Assembly: GCA_947471745.1 (NCBI GenBank)
Contig: CANJKZ010000723.1
Location: forward strand, 5,931,001-5,995,000
Direction of reading: 5' to 3'
DNA from: Closterium sp. Naga37s-1
Lineage: Eukaryota; Streptophyta; Zygnematophyceae; Desmidiales; Closteriaceae
DNA length: 64,000 nt
The notes beneath the pieces were generated by a model, which made no database searches, was not told the origin of the DNA, and saw only the letters and a list, made by a program, of their open reading frames with translations. This document shows, piece after piece, positions 10,499-22,756 of this stretch. Within the stretch, counting starts at the first letter, position 1; each line of letters opens with the position of its first letter. The translations under genes were made by a program, and so were the position numbers.

Positions 10499-10905
10499 AG
10501 GGTGCGACACGACGGATAGGGAGGCGCGACGGGTGCGAGGGTACGGGATGTGACGGGCGCGACGTGACGGGACGGGCAGGGCGAGACGTGGCGGGCAGGG
10601 AGGCGCGACGGGCGCGAGGGGACGGGACGGGACGAGTGCAACAGGCGCTAAGGGACGGGACGGGCGCGACGCGCGCTAGGGGACGGGACGGGCGCGACGG
10701 TATGGCGCTACGGGCGTGGTAGGCGAGGTGCAATGGGCGCGAGTGGGTCAAATGGGAGGAACGGGAATCCGACAGGATCCTTACCTAGGTGATACCATGT
10801 CAGAAACGGAACCGTGTGTGTATTACTGTGAGTTGGGGTACATATATCTAACCCTAAGAACTGTACCCCACATGACAAGCCTCACTACAGGCTACAACAT
10901 TTGAT
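10499..10905 (-). mobile_element. Remnant M: LTR, primer site and GC-rich leader
   Basis: The plus strand AGGTGATACCA (10787-10797) is a tRNA-Met primer site on the minus strand. It abuts a 108-bp sequence starting TGTCAGAAACGG and ending near CATTTGATG that aligns, reversed, with the short LTRs of family A (core GGGGTACAGTTCTTAGGGTT). The GACGGGACGGGCGCGAC-rich block 10499-10786 would be its leader, and its left continuation is at about 3980-4027. Element A therefore landed inside the leader of this older minus-strand relative. Confidence 0.65.
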
Positions 10906-11442
10906 GGGAGGTAGTGTAACGAATTTGCCTAGTTCCTTACTGAGGCATCCTATGCGCGCAAAATTACAACTTTCGGAGTTTCAGGCTCGGTCCGATTACC
11001 CCGCCCTCCAATCGTCCCTCGCGTCGCCTTCGTGTTTTCCAACCCAGAACCTACACCCAAGTCCCGACCATGCGCGGTGCCGCAACCTCGACCTACCGTA
11101 GCTAGACCTTGCTATATCAATGCTAGGCAGGCCCCTGGATTCGTTTTGAGGCACTCTGATCGATCAGACTACACCCCTCCTCAAACTCTGTCGTTCAGAG
11201 GTGCCTCAAAATTCTAGTCTGATTATTCAGATAAGCACAACTTTTTTTGTCTGAACTGTCAGAGTTACCTTCAAATTTTAAGATGATCATGCAGTTTCGT
11301 AAAAGCATTAATAGCATTGAAGCTGCATCAGACAAATCAGACCATCCAGTTTCAATGCTAGTCCCTGAAGCAAAGTTATCGAGACGAATCTTTCTCGAAG
11401 TTCCGATAAGTAACCCCCCACTTCCCCCCTCCCATGCGTAAC
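10906..11442. other. No recognisable gene or repeat
   Basis: AT-richer, apparently unique sequence; only short frames without codon structure. Confidence 0.5.
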
Positions 11443-11674
11443 TGTCAGAATCCCAACTACTAGACCATTGGGATAAAAGGGCTTGTTAAATAGCGGGTAA
11501 GTGCGCCCATAACCCCACAGGCCAACATGTCTGTAACCCTTCCCTAGGATCAATCGGGAATCACCAGTGGACCTCTGACACCCCCCCGCAATGGGATGCC
11601 CGAAATGCACACACTAGGATTCGAACCCAAGACCTTCGCTCTATTACCATGTCAGAATCCCAACCACTAGACCA
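11443..11674 (-). mobile_element. TRIM/SMART miniature LTR element, old 5'-truncated copy
   Basis: A 138-bp LTR (11443-11580, TGTCAGAATCCC to CCTCTGACA), a 69-bp inner part (11581-11649) and the first 25 bases of a second LTR (11650-11674) match the complete element at 58873-59215 in reverse orientation, with about 10-15% difference by eye. The inner part keeps the purine tract (CCCCCCCGCA here), the GATTCGAACC block and a mutated primer site (CTCTATTACCA). The rest of the second LTR is lost. Confidence 0.88.
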
Positions 11675-12129
11675 CCTGAATTACTCAACGCGAGTCAACG
11701 CAAAAGCGTTAGGTTTGGAACTGGGTTAGGGGGAGGTTCGGGTGGGTTGTGCTCGGAGCGATCCTGCGAAATAACCTTAGCGACAAGACTTTTCGCCACA
11801 CCGGTAGAGTGAGAAAAACGGCTCAGTGAGCAATTGCATTCGACACACTTGAGAGAAAGCAGGTTTCTCATACTGTGCACAGTTTGCCTCATTACGAGAA
11901 ACTGAGTAAGTGAGACTAGTACTCTACCTGGACAGACATCAAATGCGTAAAAGTACTAGTTGTGGCTAACAGGGCGCGCACGTCCATAATAGAAACGTAC
12001 GTGCCACGATTTTTTGCGGCGCGCATAACACGATAGAGACAAGAGGCAGGTTTGTAACACGGACGGTCGTGTAAGGCGCCTCGCCCGCCCAAGTATGGGA
12101 ACGAGAAAAAGCGCTTTCGCCCTTCCGGC
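11675..12129. other. No recognisable gene
   Basis: Mixed sequence with short frames only; no repeat partner elsewhere in the window was seen. Confidence 0.45.
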
Positions 12130-14640
12130 TTGAATGCTGTCCGTCGCTGGCCACGAAATGCACGCCAATTCCACCCATCGAGATCGCATTCACTCCCTTC
12201 TCACGCCGCGTTGCACTCACATCGTTTCCGCGATGCTATGTCTACCATCGACAAAAATTCCCACATCTGGCGCCTGCGCATTCGCCGCGTCGCCACTCGT
12301 CACTTTTTTACGAGCCCCTCGATTTCCTGCACGTCGCCCACATTTCACTTCCAGTCGCACTTGCCTTTTCTTACCGTCGCCCTCTTTTACTATCCGCATC
12401 GTACTCATTTCCAATCCCGCCGTACACCACTACCAATGCACTGCCTACCCTTTATCTTCCTATCGCCCTAATGGGTCCCATTACCCTTTCACTCGCTCAA
12501 ATTTCCCATCCCATCGCTTTCATCTCACTTCCGAATGCCCTTCCAATTTCTCGTCACGAAGGCCTTTTTTACCCTTTCCGTCGCCCACATTCCCCCTTCC
12601 AGAGGCCTTCATTTTCCTTCCCGACCCCCATTTTCCCCTTCCTGTCGCCCCCAGCTCCCTTCTCGCTGCCATCATTTCCGTCCCGAGGGGTCTCATCCCC
12701 CCATCCATCGCCCTTCATTCCCTCTCTGTCTCCCTCATTTCCCTCCCAGATTCCTTGGCACTTCCCCGCACCTCCGCGCTCTACGTCACACTTTCCATAT
12801 ATCGTGTGGTAAGAATCTTTCCCTAATCGTCGCACACGCATGTGACGGCCGCAGCCGCACTCGTTCCCCGTTAGGAAAGCTCACCCCCTCTTGTCCGTAT
12901 TTCTCCCCGCATCCTTTCCTTACGCACTTCCCTCCATTCACGCTTTACGCACTCCCCCAAAAGTCCCTGCTTCCATGCCTTCATTCCACCCTAGCTCCCT
13001 GGCATAAAACGATCCGAACCCACATCATCCACCGCTTTCTTCCACGCTTCATCCTTCGACCAATTCTATCATAGCTACCGCACCAACCTTCCCCCCTCTC
13101 TCTGCGCTACCAATTGCTTGCGTCCCGCTGCCATCTCATCCTCGCCCATCACCCACCGTGTCGCCCACGCAGGCCTTCCGTTCCACCTTGCGTCCGAGCC
13201 CGTCAAATCCTTGCTCGGAAATTCCTAACTCGCTGCCCACAGTGTCCCTCCCGTCGCCCTCACCGTCGTCGCACTGTGCATGTCCGCCGCTCTCCCTGCC
13301 CCACAATTCACCTGCCAATATGTTATAAGCACCTCCACATTTCGTGCTCGCCGCCAACAGGGGTACCTTGCGTAGGAGCCCGTACTTTTAGCACCCTTCC
13401 TTCCTTACTTCCTCATCTTCGTGCTTCCTATTCCGACACACTTCCTTCCTCCCTTACTACCATCTCGCTCTCTCTCCTTCCCCACCTGTGTCTCCTTTTC
13501 AAACGTCCAACCTTCCTCATTTCCCTTCCCGTCGCTCCCATTTCCCATCCCTCTGCCCTCACATCCCTTCAATCCGCCCTCCCTTCCCATCCCTCTGCCC
13601 TCACATTCCATTGTTCCGCCTTCACATCCATTCGGTCGCCTTCACGGGACATCGCCCTTAGTGTCCATCCGGTCGCCCTTGCATCCACTCTTCCTCTTTT
13701 CCCGTCTCAGAGAGCTCATTTCCCTTCCCGTCACTACCATTCCCCATCCATCCGCCCTCACATCCCATCCCTCTGCCCTCACATCCCTTCAATCCGCCCT
13801 CACATCCCATCCCTCCGCCCTCACATCCCTTCAATCCGCCCTCACATCCCATCTCTCAGCCCTCACCTCCCATTCCTAAGCCCTCACATCCCATCCCTCC
13901 GCCCTCACATCCCATCCCTCCACCCTCCCTTCCCATCCCTCCGCCCTCCCTTCCCATCCCTCCCCCCTCCCTTCCCATCCCTCCGCCCTCAGAGGATCCC
14001 TCCGCCCTCATTTGATCCCTCCGCCCTCACATCCCATCCCTCCGCCCTCACATCCCATCCCTCCGCCCTCACATCCCAATTCCCTTCCAATCACCCACAA
14101 TTCCCTTCCCGTCACGCTCATTTCCCTTCCCGTCACCTCATTCCCCATCCTGCTGCCCTCACATACCACCCCGTCACCCTCACATCCCATCCCGTCACCC
14201 TCACATCACATCCCATTCCGTCACCCTCACATCCCATCCTGTCACCCTCACATCCCAACCCGTCACCCTCACATCCCTTTCCGTCGCCCTCACAGCCCTT
14301 CCCGTTGTCCTTGCATCCCCTGGTCCACCCCCCAACCCCTCCCTTCCTCGCCCACATTTGCCACTCCAACAACCCAGGCAGCCCCTCCCAGAGCCAAATA
14401 GGGGTGCTGTACTTTCCAACAGATCTGACATCCTACTTTTTTACGCACGCACGCTCCCACATACGGAACACCTTCCCGCAAAGAGCCAGGTACGACCTTC
14501 CCCTTGCTTTAAATGTACCTCATAGCCTCTTCCCTTTCTTTCGGTCAGGGCCTGAAGTGCCTCCTTTCTCTATGCCACCCCACCCCAGTCCTCTTTCCAT
14601 CCCCACGATGACGTCCTGACTCCTCGCTTCATATCCCATC
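12130..14640. repeat. Pyrimidine-rich low-complexity block
   Basis: About 2.5 kb in which the plus strand is mainly C and T (CCTTCC, CATCCC, TTTCCC). Several long frames are open, such as 13114-14619, but they encode Ser/Pro/His-rich chains without domains and reflect composition. The block contains the 21-bp minisatellite described separately. Confidence 0.75.
13731..14080. repeat. Minisatellite, about 21-bp unit
   Basis: Units of CTCACATCCCATCCCTCCGCC repeat with variants (ATCCCTTCAATCCGCCCTCAC). A degenerate GTCACCCTCACATCCCATCCC version continues at about 14160-14300. The unit is a multiple of three, so the plus frame reads a seven-residue HPSALTS-type repeat, which explains the long open frame. 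Confidence 0.85.
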
Positions 14641-15412
14641 CCGCTGCCCTAACCTCCCCTCCCATCCCGACATGTCAGGCTGAGACTCCTAGAGCTCCGA
14701 AATGGGCGGAACCGAAATGGGCAGACAGGAAATGGGACGGAGAAGAAGGGATTGGGAGGGATGAGTAGGTGGATTCGCGTGAGGGGCTCAGTGGTACGCA
14801 CTCACATCTACTTGACACGCCTCGCACTCACGGCGCTGCTACGTATTGATGCGATGTTCGTCATTCTCACGCGCTCACTGTGCAACCCGCGCTTGGCGGA
14901 GGGTGTTGGCGCAAGTGGCGAGGTGCGCAACACGATTGGCGGCTCGCCCGAGCGCGCGATGGCGGGAGCAAGCGCGACTATACGCGCCCGCGGTGGCGAA
15001 GCAGGCAGGGCAGGGGCGATTGATAGGAGTGGGGCGGTGATCGGGTGTGGGAGTGTTGCGTGTGGGGATGGGCGAGCCACCTCGCATCACTCCATACCAC
15101 CGTCGCACGCATCCCTCCACCAGTCGTGGGGACGGCCAATGGCGCTGCCGCATGAATATGCGCGCACCTCGTCAAGCGCGCACCCCGTCAAGCGTGCACC
15201 TCATCAAGCGCGCACCTCATCAAGCGCGCACTTGCGCCTGCTTCAGTGGCGCTCACGCGGCTGCAGGCGCGGCTGGCGGAACGGCGTTGGGCGCACGCAG
15301 GCGACGTGAGCAGCAGAAGCAACGCGCCTAACCATCCTCACACCTATCCATCGTCACACCTATCCATGAATCGACACAGTTGGAGAGCCTCATAACCCCC
15401 TGCATCACCGCG
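14641..15412. other. No gene seen; contains a short 16-bp tandem array
   Basis: At 15161-15232 there are four units of CGCGCACCTCATCAAG with small changes. The rest is moderately GC-rich and unassigned. Confidence 0.5.
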
Positions 15413-15550
15413 TGTTAAGAATGAACAAGCAGGAATGGTGTGAACTATCGAGAGAGTTGGTACAAGTACAAAACCTAAAGGGGTTGTACCCCATGTTGGC
15501 TACCCCACTATAGCCTACCCATTATACCATAGCCTATATATAGTTTGACA
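15413..15550 (-). repeat. 3' LTR of copy C (138 bp)
   Basis: The plus strand runs from TGTTAAGAATGAAC to ATAGTTTGACA. Reversed, it is TGTCAAACTA...TTCTTAACA, family A type. The purine tract complement CACCCCCATAGG follows at 15551. Confidence 0.85.
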
Positions 15551-15780
15551 CACCCCCATAGGCAAAGTGGGGGAGAACAAGGGGTCACAAGACCAGTCAA
15601 GAAAAGCAATGCAAGCTCAGGGTGGATCACAACGTCACCACACACTCCGAGCACAAGCAAAAGGGCCACAAGGCCAGTTCACATGCAGAGGTATATATGC
15701 AACAACAACAGTACAGTGATCACTATCTAGCAAGAGTAAACATGCATCTAGATATATATAGATCACAGTACAACCAAAGT

Positions 15781-17953
15781 CTACAGCAAGTGAGAAAACG
15801 TAGGCACCAAGCCTAGAGTAGTGCAGAAGCGCTGATGATCACCAGCCGGAAGGGCCTTGGTGAACACATCAGCCGTGTTCGTCCGGGTGGGCACGTGGGC
15901 GACAAGCTGACCACGCTGCTGCAACTCTCGAGCAAGGAAGTAACGAAGAGCGATGTGCTTCGTTCGGTGCTCCAGTCTGTGGTCCTGACACAAGGCAATG
16001 GCAGCCTTGTTGTCGACGTACAAAACTGGAGGAGAACGAGGCCTCTCTCCCAAGTCGGTCAGCAGGTAGGTGAGCCAGCGTAACTCCTATGCAGCCATGA
16101 CCCCTGCGTAGATCTCAGCCTCACAACTAGAGCTGAGAACAGAAGATGAGCGGGTAGACCGCCAAGAAACAGAGCCAGAGCCAAGGCTGAACGTGTAACC
16201 CTATGACGACCGCTGCGTAGCCAAGTCGTCAACCCAAGAAGCGTCTGAGTGCCTAGTGAGGACAACTGAGCTCCGCCCTCCAAGCACAAGCCCCATGCCC
16301 GATGTACTGCACAAGTAGCGCAGTACCCTCTTCGCAGCATCAAAGTGCACCTTTCGGTGCCTACCCGAAGCCACGTAGCGTGCCAGAAGGCCAAGAGGGT
16401 ACGCAAGGTCAGGACGAGTACAGGTCATCAGGTACATGAGGCAGCCCACTAGTTCTGGGTATGGGCCACTCCGCTCTACGGACTCGTCCGAAGGTGGAGC
16501 TGAGAGCGAGTGACCGGTAGCCAGAGGAGTGGACTGTGGCGAGGACCAAGTGAAGCCGAAGCGCTGAAGGACCTGCTGTACCATGTGTGACTGAGTCTGT
16601 GTGATGGTGCGCCGTGCTCTGTCCTGGGTGATCTGCAGGCCAATGTAGCTGCACAGCTCACCCAGGTCTGTGCAGGTGTGTCTCTTCTGCAGCTCCGACT
16701 TCACAAGGGCGAGAGCCTCAGTGTCAGCAGTGGCAAAGACCAAGTTGTCGACGTACACGAGGATGTAGAACGGCGGCAGCGAAGTGTCGGTGCACAGAAA
16801 CAGCGACAGGTGAGCAGAGGAAGGTGCAAACCCAAGAGCCGCAAGTGTCGTTCTCAGAGCTTCGTGCCACTCACGAGGTGCCTGACGAAGACCGTAGACT
16901 GGCCGGCGGAGGCTCCACTGGGTACCAAGAGGGAACGACCCAGTGAAGCCAGGTGGGCGGCACAGCCAGATCTCCTCGTACAAACTACCCTATAAGAACG
17001 CTGTGCTGAAGTCCAGAGAGTGAAGCTCGTAGTCACGCTGAGCGGCACCCGAAGAGTGGTCATATTCAGGGTGGGGGAGAAGGTCTGGAAGAAGTCAACT
17101 CACTGTCGCTGACTGAAGCCTCGTGCAACGTAACGAGCCTTGAAGACAGGCGGAGAGCCCGGCGGCCGCTTCACCCTGAAAATCCACATGCATCGACTAT
17201 GTTCGCCCCAGGAGGGGGAATCTCATCGACGTAAGTGCCTGTGGACTTCCAGGATGCCATCTCTGCGTCCATGGCTGTCTGCCACTGAGAGGAGTACTCA
17301 CCCGCGATCGCCTCAGCGTAAGAGCGCGGGGTCGGGATGTCTGGAGCATCCGGGTCTCCCTCAGGGGCAAGCAGCATGGCCACGAGATGAGGTGCAGCGG
17401 CTGCAAGGCACTCAAGGTCCTCCTGTCTGTCCTCAAGGACGTCCGTGCCAAGAGCACACTCACCCTCGACGGACGGAGGACAGACAGACTCAGACTCCAC
17501 AACAAGACTAGCAGCGAAGTTGAGACGACAGGCAGCAGCAAAGTCAACAAGCTCACAGACTAAGGCAAACGCAGCAGCAGACGCAAACGACGGGTCAGTG
17601 ATAGCAATGGCTAGCAGACGAGCGACAGTAGGGCGAGCAGCACGAACCAGGTCAGACTCAGGGTCCTGATCGTCAAGCACAGAAGACGCAGGAGGAGACG
17701 ATAGGGGAACACGCTGTGGAACTAAGGAAGGACAAAGTGCCATAGCGTGCGTGCCAGGGACAGGAGGCGGATGCTCACGAGGAACACGACGACTAGTGCG
17801 ACCAGCGCGAACAAGCGAGGCAGGACGAGACGCAGGCTCACGATGCTCTGTAAGCGAATGTGTGTGCTCAGTGTAAGGAGGAGCAGGCAGTGGTGCGCCG
17901 GGCTGTAACGGGAGGCCAGTAGAAGACGGGAGGCTAAGAACATGGAGAAGCAC
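15781..17953 (-). pseudogene. Copia RT-RNase H remnant (copy C)
   Basis: Same order and same defects as copy B: frame change after GANIVD (about 17195), about 13 bases lost near 17045, a stop before GSLYEEIW, TAG after DLATQRSS (16201) and a stop before ELRWLTYLL. YVDN stands in place of YVDD at about 16745. Copy D, with YVDD and CAG at the first of these TAG sites, shows the less damaged state. Confidence 0.9.
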
Positions 17954-18615
17954 GGAGTCAGGCGGTGGCAGAGACGACGGTGACGGCGGAGCAAAAAACA
18001 GTCGCGGCGGTGCAGTGCCACCAGTACCAGTAGCTCCAGCGCATCCAGCAGCTCCAGCGCATCCAGCAGCTCCAGAACCTCCAGCCCCTGGGCCTCCAGC
18101 AGCAGCACCTCCAGCTCTAGTGACTCCAGCAGCAGCACCTCCAGCTCCAGCGCCTCCAGCATCTCCAGAACCTACAGCTCCAGAACCTCCAGCTCTAGTG
18201 CCGCAGTACCTCCAGCTCTAGCTCCTCTAGCAGCTCCAGAACCTCCATCTCCAGCGCCACCAGTAGCAGCACCCCCAGAACCGGAACCTCCAGCCCCAGG
18301 GTCCCCAACTCCAGAGTCGACAGTACCAGCTCCAGGGCCTCCAGCTGCAGCATCCCCAGAACCGGCACCTCCGGCTCCAGGGTCTCCAACGCCAGGGTTG
18401 ACAGCACCAGCTCTAGGGCCTCCAGCCCCAGTACCTCCAGCAGCAGCACCCCCAAAGACGACACCTCCACCTCCAGGAGCACTACTAGTCCCGGCAGCTC
18501 CAATACCTCCAGTACGTGCACCTCTAGGACCAGAGACACCAACACTCCTAGTGCCTCCACGACCAGCAGCTCCAGCAGCACGACTCCTTATGCGGGTACG
18601 CGACGCAAGCCACTC

Positions 18616-20560
18616 TCATGCCTGCTGTGGTGGGACAGGCCCGCATCCTGAAACGGGACCCAGAGGAACGCCAGTAGACTCAGCACCCCCCGACGCGGCA
18701 CCCTCCGGCTCAGCACCCCCAGGCTCCGCATTCGTAGGCTCAGCACCCCCAGGCTCCGCACCCCCAAGCACCTCACGGACGGGCTCAGCATCCCCAGACT
18801 CTGCAGCCGTAGGCTCAGCACCCCTAGGAGTAGTACCAGTCCCGGCAGCTCTAGTACCTCCAGTACGAGCACCTCCAGGACCAGAGACACCAGCACTCCC
18901 AACACCTCCACGACAAGCAGCTCCAGCAGCACGACTCCTCAGGCGGGTACGCGATGCAAGCCACTCTTGTGCCTGCTGTGGTGAGACAGGCCCGCGTTGT
19001 GAAACGAGACCCAGAGGAACGCCAGTAGACTCAGCACCCCCTGACCCGGCACCCTCCGGCTCAGCATCCCCAGACTCCGCAGCCGCAGGCTCAGCACCGC
19101 CAGGATCCGCACTCCCCAGGACCTCACACGCAGGCTCAACACCCCCAGACGCAGCACCCCCAGCAGCACCTCCCGCAGCAGCACGTGAGTCACTAGTGAC
19201 CTCTACAGGCTCAGCCACGGGGGGCGGGTCTACCATAGACACACCTGAAGGAGCAGGACCCTGAGGGGGGAGGGTGTCTACCGGAGGGGGACCTGGAGCG
19301 AGGAAAAGCGGCGGGGGAGGGAGAGGGGTAGTGCAGTAGGGGAAGAGACGGTAGAAAGGAACCGACTCGTCAAAGGTGACGTCCTGAGAGGGGAAGACAC
19401 GGTGCGAGGTGGGGTGGTAAAGCTGCCAGCCAGGCACGTCAGGGACAAAGCCAAGGAAGACACAGGGAATGGTGCGGGAGGAGAGCTTGTCCGCGGACGT
19501 ATTGCGGACAAGAGCACGAGCACCCCAGACCCGGAAACGCGATGCATCGCCAACCTCCCCCGTCCAACGCAGTGTGGGCGAGGTCTCCGGCAAGGAGACA
19601 CGGGGCGAGAGGTTGAGCTGCTGCGCGGTGTATTGGACCGCAAACGGCCACAGAAAAATGGGGAGCCGCTGCATGGATCAAGGAGGTACGAGCGACCTCC
19701 ATGACTAAGCCAACGCGGCGCTCAGCAACCCCATTTTGCTGCGATGAGCGCGGAAGCGTGAACGACTGCTTGATGCCCTCCCCCTGACACAAGGCCCGCA
19801 AGATGTCGGAGGTGAACTCACCACCTCTGTCAGAGTGCGGACGCAGGACAGGAAGGTCCTGGCGGAACCTCCGGCGGAGCTGGAGACGAACTGCTCGGAT
19901 CCAAGGGATCAGGACAGCACGGACCTCACCCTTGGTGCGCAAGGGGAAGACCGTGGTGTAACGCGAGTAGTCGTCAACAACCAGCAGAAATTACCGCTCA
20001 CCGCCCTGTCCACGAATGCGGGTTGGGACCCACACGTCCAGGTGGAGGGTCTGCAGAGGAGCCTCTGTCGGGGGAAATGAGGAGGAGTGAGGAGCGGCGA
20101 GCTGCCGCCCCTCGACGCAAGGAAGGCAGGGCGGCACAGGCGAGGCAGGGAGGGGAGGAAGAGACCTGGGAACACCAAACACAAGGAGGCGACGGTGCAT
20201 GCCACGGAGACGTGGCAAGGAGGGGTGACCCAGGCGGTGGTGCCAGAGAAGAGTTTGGTGCGACAGGGAGCGACATTCATAAGGGGAGGCTACCAGACCT
20301 GACGCAGACATCTGACGGACAGCAGCTACATAAGGAGACACAATCGTCAGTGTGTAAAGACTCGACCCTGGCCGACGGGTGAACGTGGCCAGGTGCCGGC
20401 CAGTCCTGGAGCACGTACAAATCGCCACACGCTGTCCTCCAGTGGTAAAGGTGTCAACCCAATGATCCTGGAGGACGGCGTTGCTTACAAAGTTCGTCGA
20501 AAACGAGGGGAGGTGGAGACCTGACAGTGAGCCAAAGATGGAGGGTTTGGGAACTGCTCC
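18616..20560 (-). pseudogene. Protease end, GAG-preintegrase, integrase and linker (copy C)
   Basis: 20428-19991 carries CTCSRTGRHLATFTRRPG and the HHCC zinc region (LWHHRLGHPSLPRL...CLPCVEG) followed by LHLDVWVP, the first catalytic Asp. 19942-19650 carries LRPHSDRGGEF and NGVAERRVGLVMEV, the second Asp and the Glu. A frameshift in PHFLWPFAV near 19645 moves the C-terminal part to the frame 19674-18616, with FRVWGARALVRNTSADKLSS and the linker GGAEPTAAESGDAEP. Another frame break lies between 19991 and 19942 in the DDYSRYTT region. Confidence 0.88.
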
Positions 20561-20661
20561 TTGAGGAGGGTTTGGTAGGGACTTTTGCCAACCAAACCTG
20601 TTCTGGTGGGCGATTCAGCGTTTTTTGGCGCGATGTTGTTTGGTAACCTGCCTGGCTCGGC
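20561..20661. other. Junction sequence between copies C and D
   Basis: About 100 bases that match neither element as far as I can see. No target duplication is visible; a deletion or rearrangement joint is likely. Confidence 0.4.
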
Positions 20662-20799
20662 AAGGGCCACAAGGCCAGTTCACATGCAGAGGTATATATG
20701 CAACAACAACAGTACAGTGATCACTACCTAGCAAGAGTAAACATGCAGGTATATATAAATATATCACAGTACAACCAAAGTCTACAACAAGTGAGGAAA

Positions 20800-22750
20800 C
20801 GTAGGCACCAGGCCTAGAGCAGTGCAGAAGCGCTGATGATCACCAGCTGGAAGGGCCTTGGTGAACACATCAGCCGTGTTCGCTCAGGTGGGCACGTGAG
20901 CGACACGAAGCTGACCACGCTGCTGCAACTCTCGAGCAAGGAAGTAACGCAGAGCCATGTGCTTCATTCTGTGCTCCAGTCTGTGGTCCTGACACAAGGC
21001 AATGGCAGCCTTGTTGTCGACATACAAAACTGGAGGAGAACGAGGCCTCTCTCCCAAGTCGGTCAGCAGGTAGGTGAGCCAGCGTAACTCCTGTGCAGCC
21101 ATGGCTGTGGTGTAGATCTCAGCCTCACAACTGGAGCTGAGAACAGAAGACGAGCGTGTAGACCGCCAAGAAACAGAGCCAGAGCCAAGGCTGAACGTGT
21201 AACCCTGTGACGACCGCTGCGTAGCCAGGTCGTCAACCCAAGAAGCGTCTGAGTGCCCAGTGAGGACAACTAGACTCCGCCCTCCAAGCACGAGCCCCAT
21301 GCCCGATGTACTGCATAAGTAGCGCAGTACCCTCTTCGCAGCATTGAAGTGCACCTTTCGGTGCCTACCAGGAGCCACATAGCGTGCCAGAAGGCCAAGA
21401 GGGTACGCAAGGTCAGTACGAGTGCAGGTCATCAGGTACATGAGGCAGCCCACTAGCTCTGGGTACGGACCAAGCTCTACGGACTCGTCCGAAGGTGGAG
21501 CGGAGAGCGGGTGACCTGTAGCCAGAGGAGTGGACTGTCGTGAGGACCAAGTGAAGCCGAAGCGCTGAAGGACGTGCTGCACCATGTGTGACTGAGTCTG
21601 TGTGATGGTGCGCCGTGCTCTGCCCCGAATGATCTGCAAGCCAAGGTAGCTGTGCAGCTCATCTAGGTCTGTGCACGTGTGTCTCTTCTTCAGCTTTGAC
21701 TTCACAAGGGCGAGAGCCTCAGTGCCAGCAGTGGCAAAGACCAAGTCGTCGACGTACACGAGGATGTAGAACGGCGGCAATGAAGTGTCGGTGCGGAGAA
21801 ACAGCGACGGGTGAGCAGTGGAAGGTGCAAACCCAAGAGCCGCAAGTGTCGTCCTCAGTGTGTCGTGCCACTTACGAGGTACCTGGCGGAGACTGTAGAC
21901 TGGCCGGTGGAGGCTCCACTGGGTACCAGGAGGGAACGACCCAGTAAAGCCAGGTGGGCGGCGCAGCTAGATCTCCTCGTGCAGACTATCCTATAAGAAC
22001 GTTATGCTGAAGTCGAGGGAGTGAAGCTCGTAGTAATGCTGAGCAACAACATGCAGCAGAACCTGAAGAGTGGCCATCTTCGGGGTGGGGGAGAAGGTCT
22101 GGAAGAAGTCAACTCCCTGTCGCTGACTGAAGCCTCGTGCAATGTAACGAGCCTTGAAGACAGGCGGAGAACCCGGCGGCCACTTCACCCTGAAAATCCA
22201 CATGCCATCGACTACGTTCGCCCCAGGAGGGGGAACCTCATCGACGTAAGTGCCTATGGACGTCCAGAATGCCATCTTTGTGTCCATGGCTGTCTGCCAC
22301 TGAGAGGAGTACTCACCCGCGATCGCCTCAGCGTAAGAGCGCGGGGTCGGGATGTCTGGAGCATCTGGGTCTCCCTCAAGGGCAAGCAGCATGGCTACGA
22401 GATGAGGTGCAGCGGCTGCAAGACACTCAAGGTCCTCTTGCCTGTCCTCAAGGACGTCCGTGCCAAGAACACACTCACCCTCGACGGATGGAGGACAGAC
22501 AGACTTAGACTCAGCAGCAAGACTAGCAGCGAAGTCTAGACGACAGGCAGCAGCAAAGTCAACAAGCTCAGAGACTAAGGCAGTCGCAGCAGCAGACTCA
22601 AACGACGGGTCAGTGACAACAGTGGCTAGCAGACGCGTAACAGTGGGGTGAGCAGCACGAACCAGGTCAGACTCAGGGTCCTGAACGTCAGGCAGAGAAG
22701 ACGCAGGAGGAGACGGCAGGGGAACACGGTGAGGAACAGAGGAAGGACGA
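20800..22750 (-). pseudogene. Copia RT-RNase H remnant (copy D)
   Basis: The RT N-terminus is at 22392-21991 (EGDPDAPDIPTPRSYAEA to SLDFSITFL). A stop/frameshift region lies at about 21990-21780. The palm with YVDDLVFATAGTEAL and RNase H (YVDNKAAIALCQDH, HMALRYFLAREL) is open from 21780 to 20884. It keeps the catalytic YVDD and reads CAG (Gln) where A, B and C have TAG, so it branched from a less damaged source. Confidence 0.88.
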
Positions 22751-22756
22751 AGTGCC

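Larger units (their letters stand above)
15413..20560 (-). mobile_element. Copia copy C (family A), 5'-truncated
   Basis: From right to left on the minus strand: the tail of the protease (GLHLPSFSTNFVSNAVLQ, about 20530-20470), GAG-preintegrase, integrase, two Gly/Ala/Glu-rich linkers, RT, RNase H, 3' UTR, and a complete 138-bp 3' LTR. Gag, most of the protease and the 5' LTR are missing. It joins copy D at about 20660 through about 100 bases of unknown sequence. Confidence 0.88.

Noticed and set aside
13731-14300. CRISPR-like array
   Set aside because: Repeat units touch each other without unique spacers, and the genome is eukaryotic; it is a minisatellite.
13114-14619. 501-codon frame as a protein gene
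   Set aside because: It is explained by a 21-bp minisatellite in a pyrimidine-rich block; no conserved domain, start context or intron signal.
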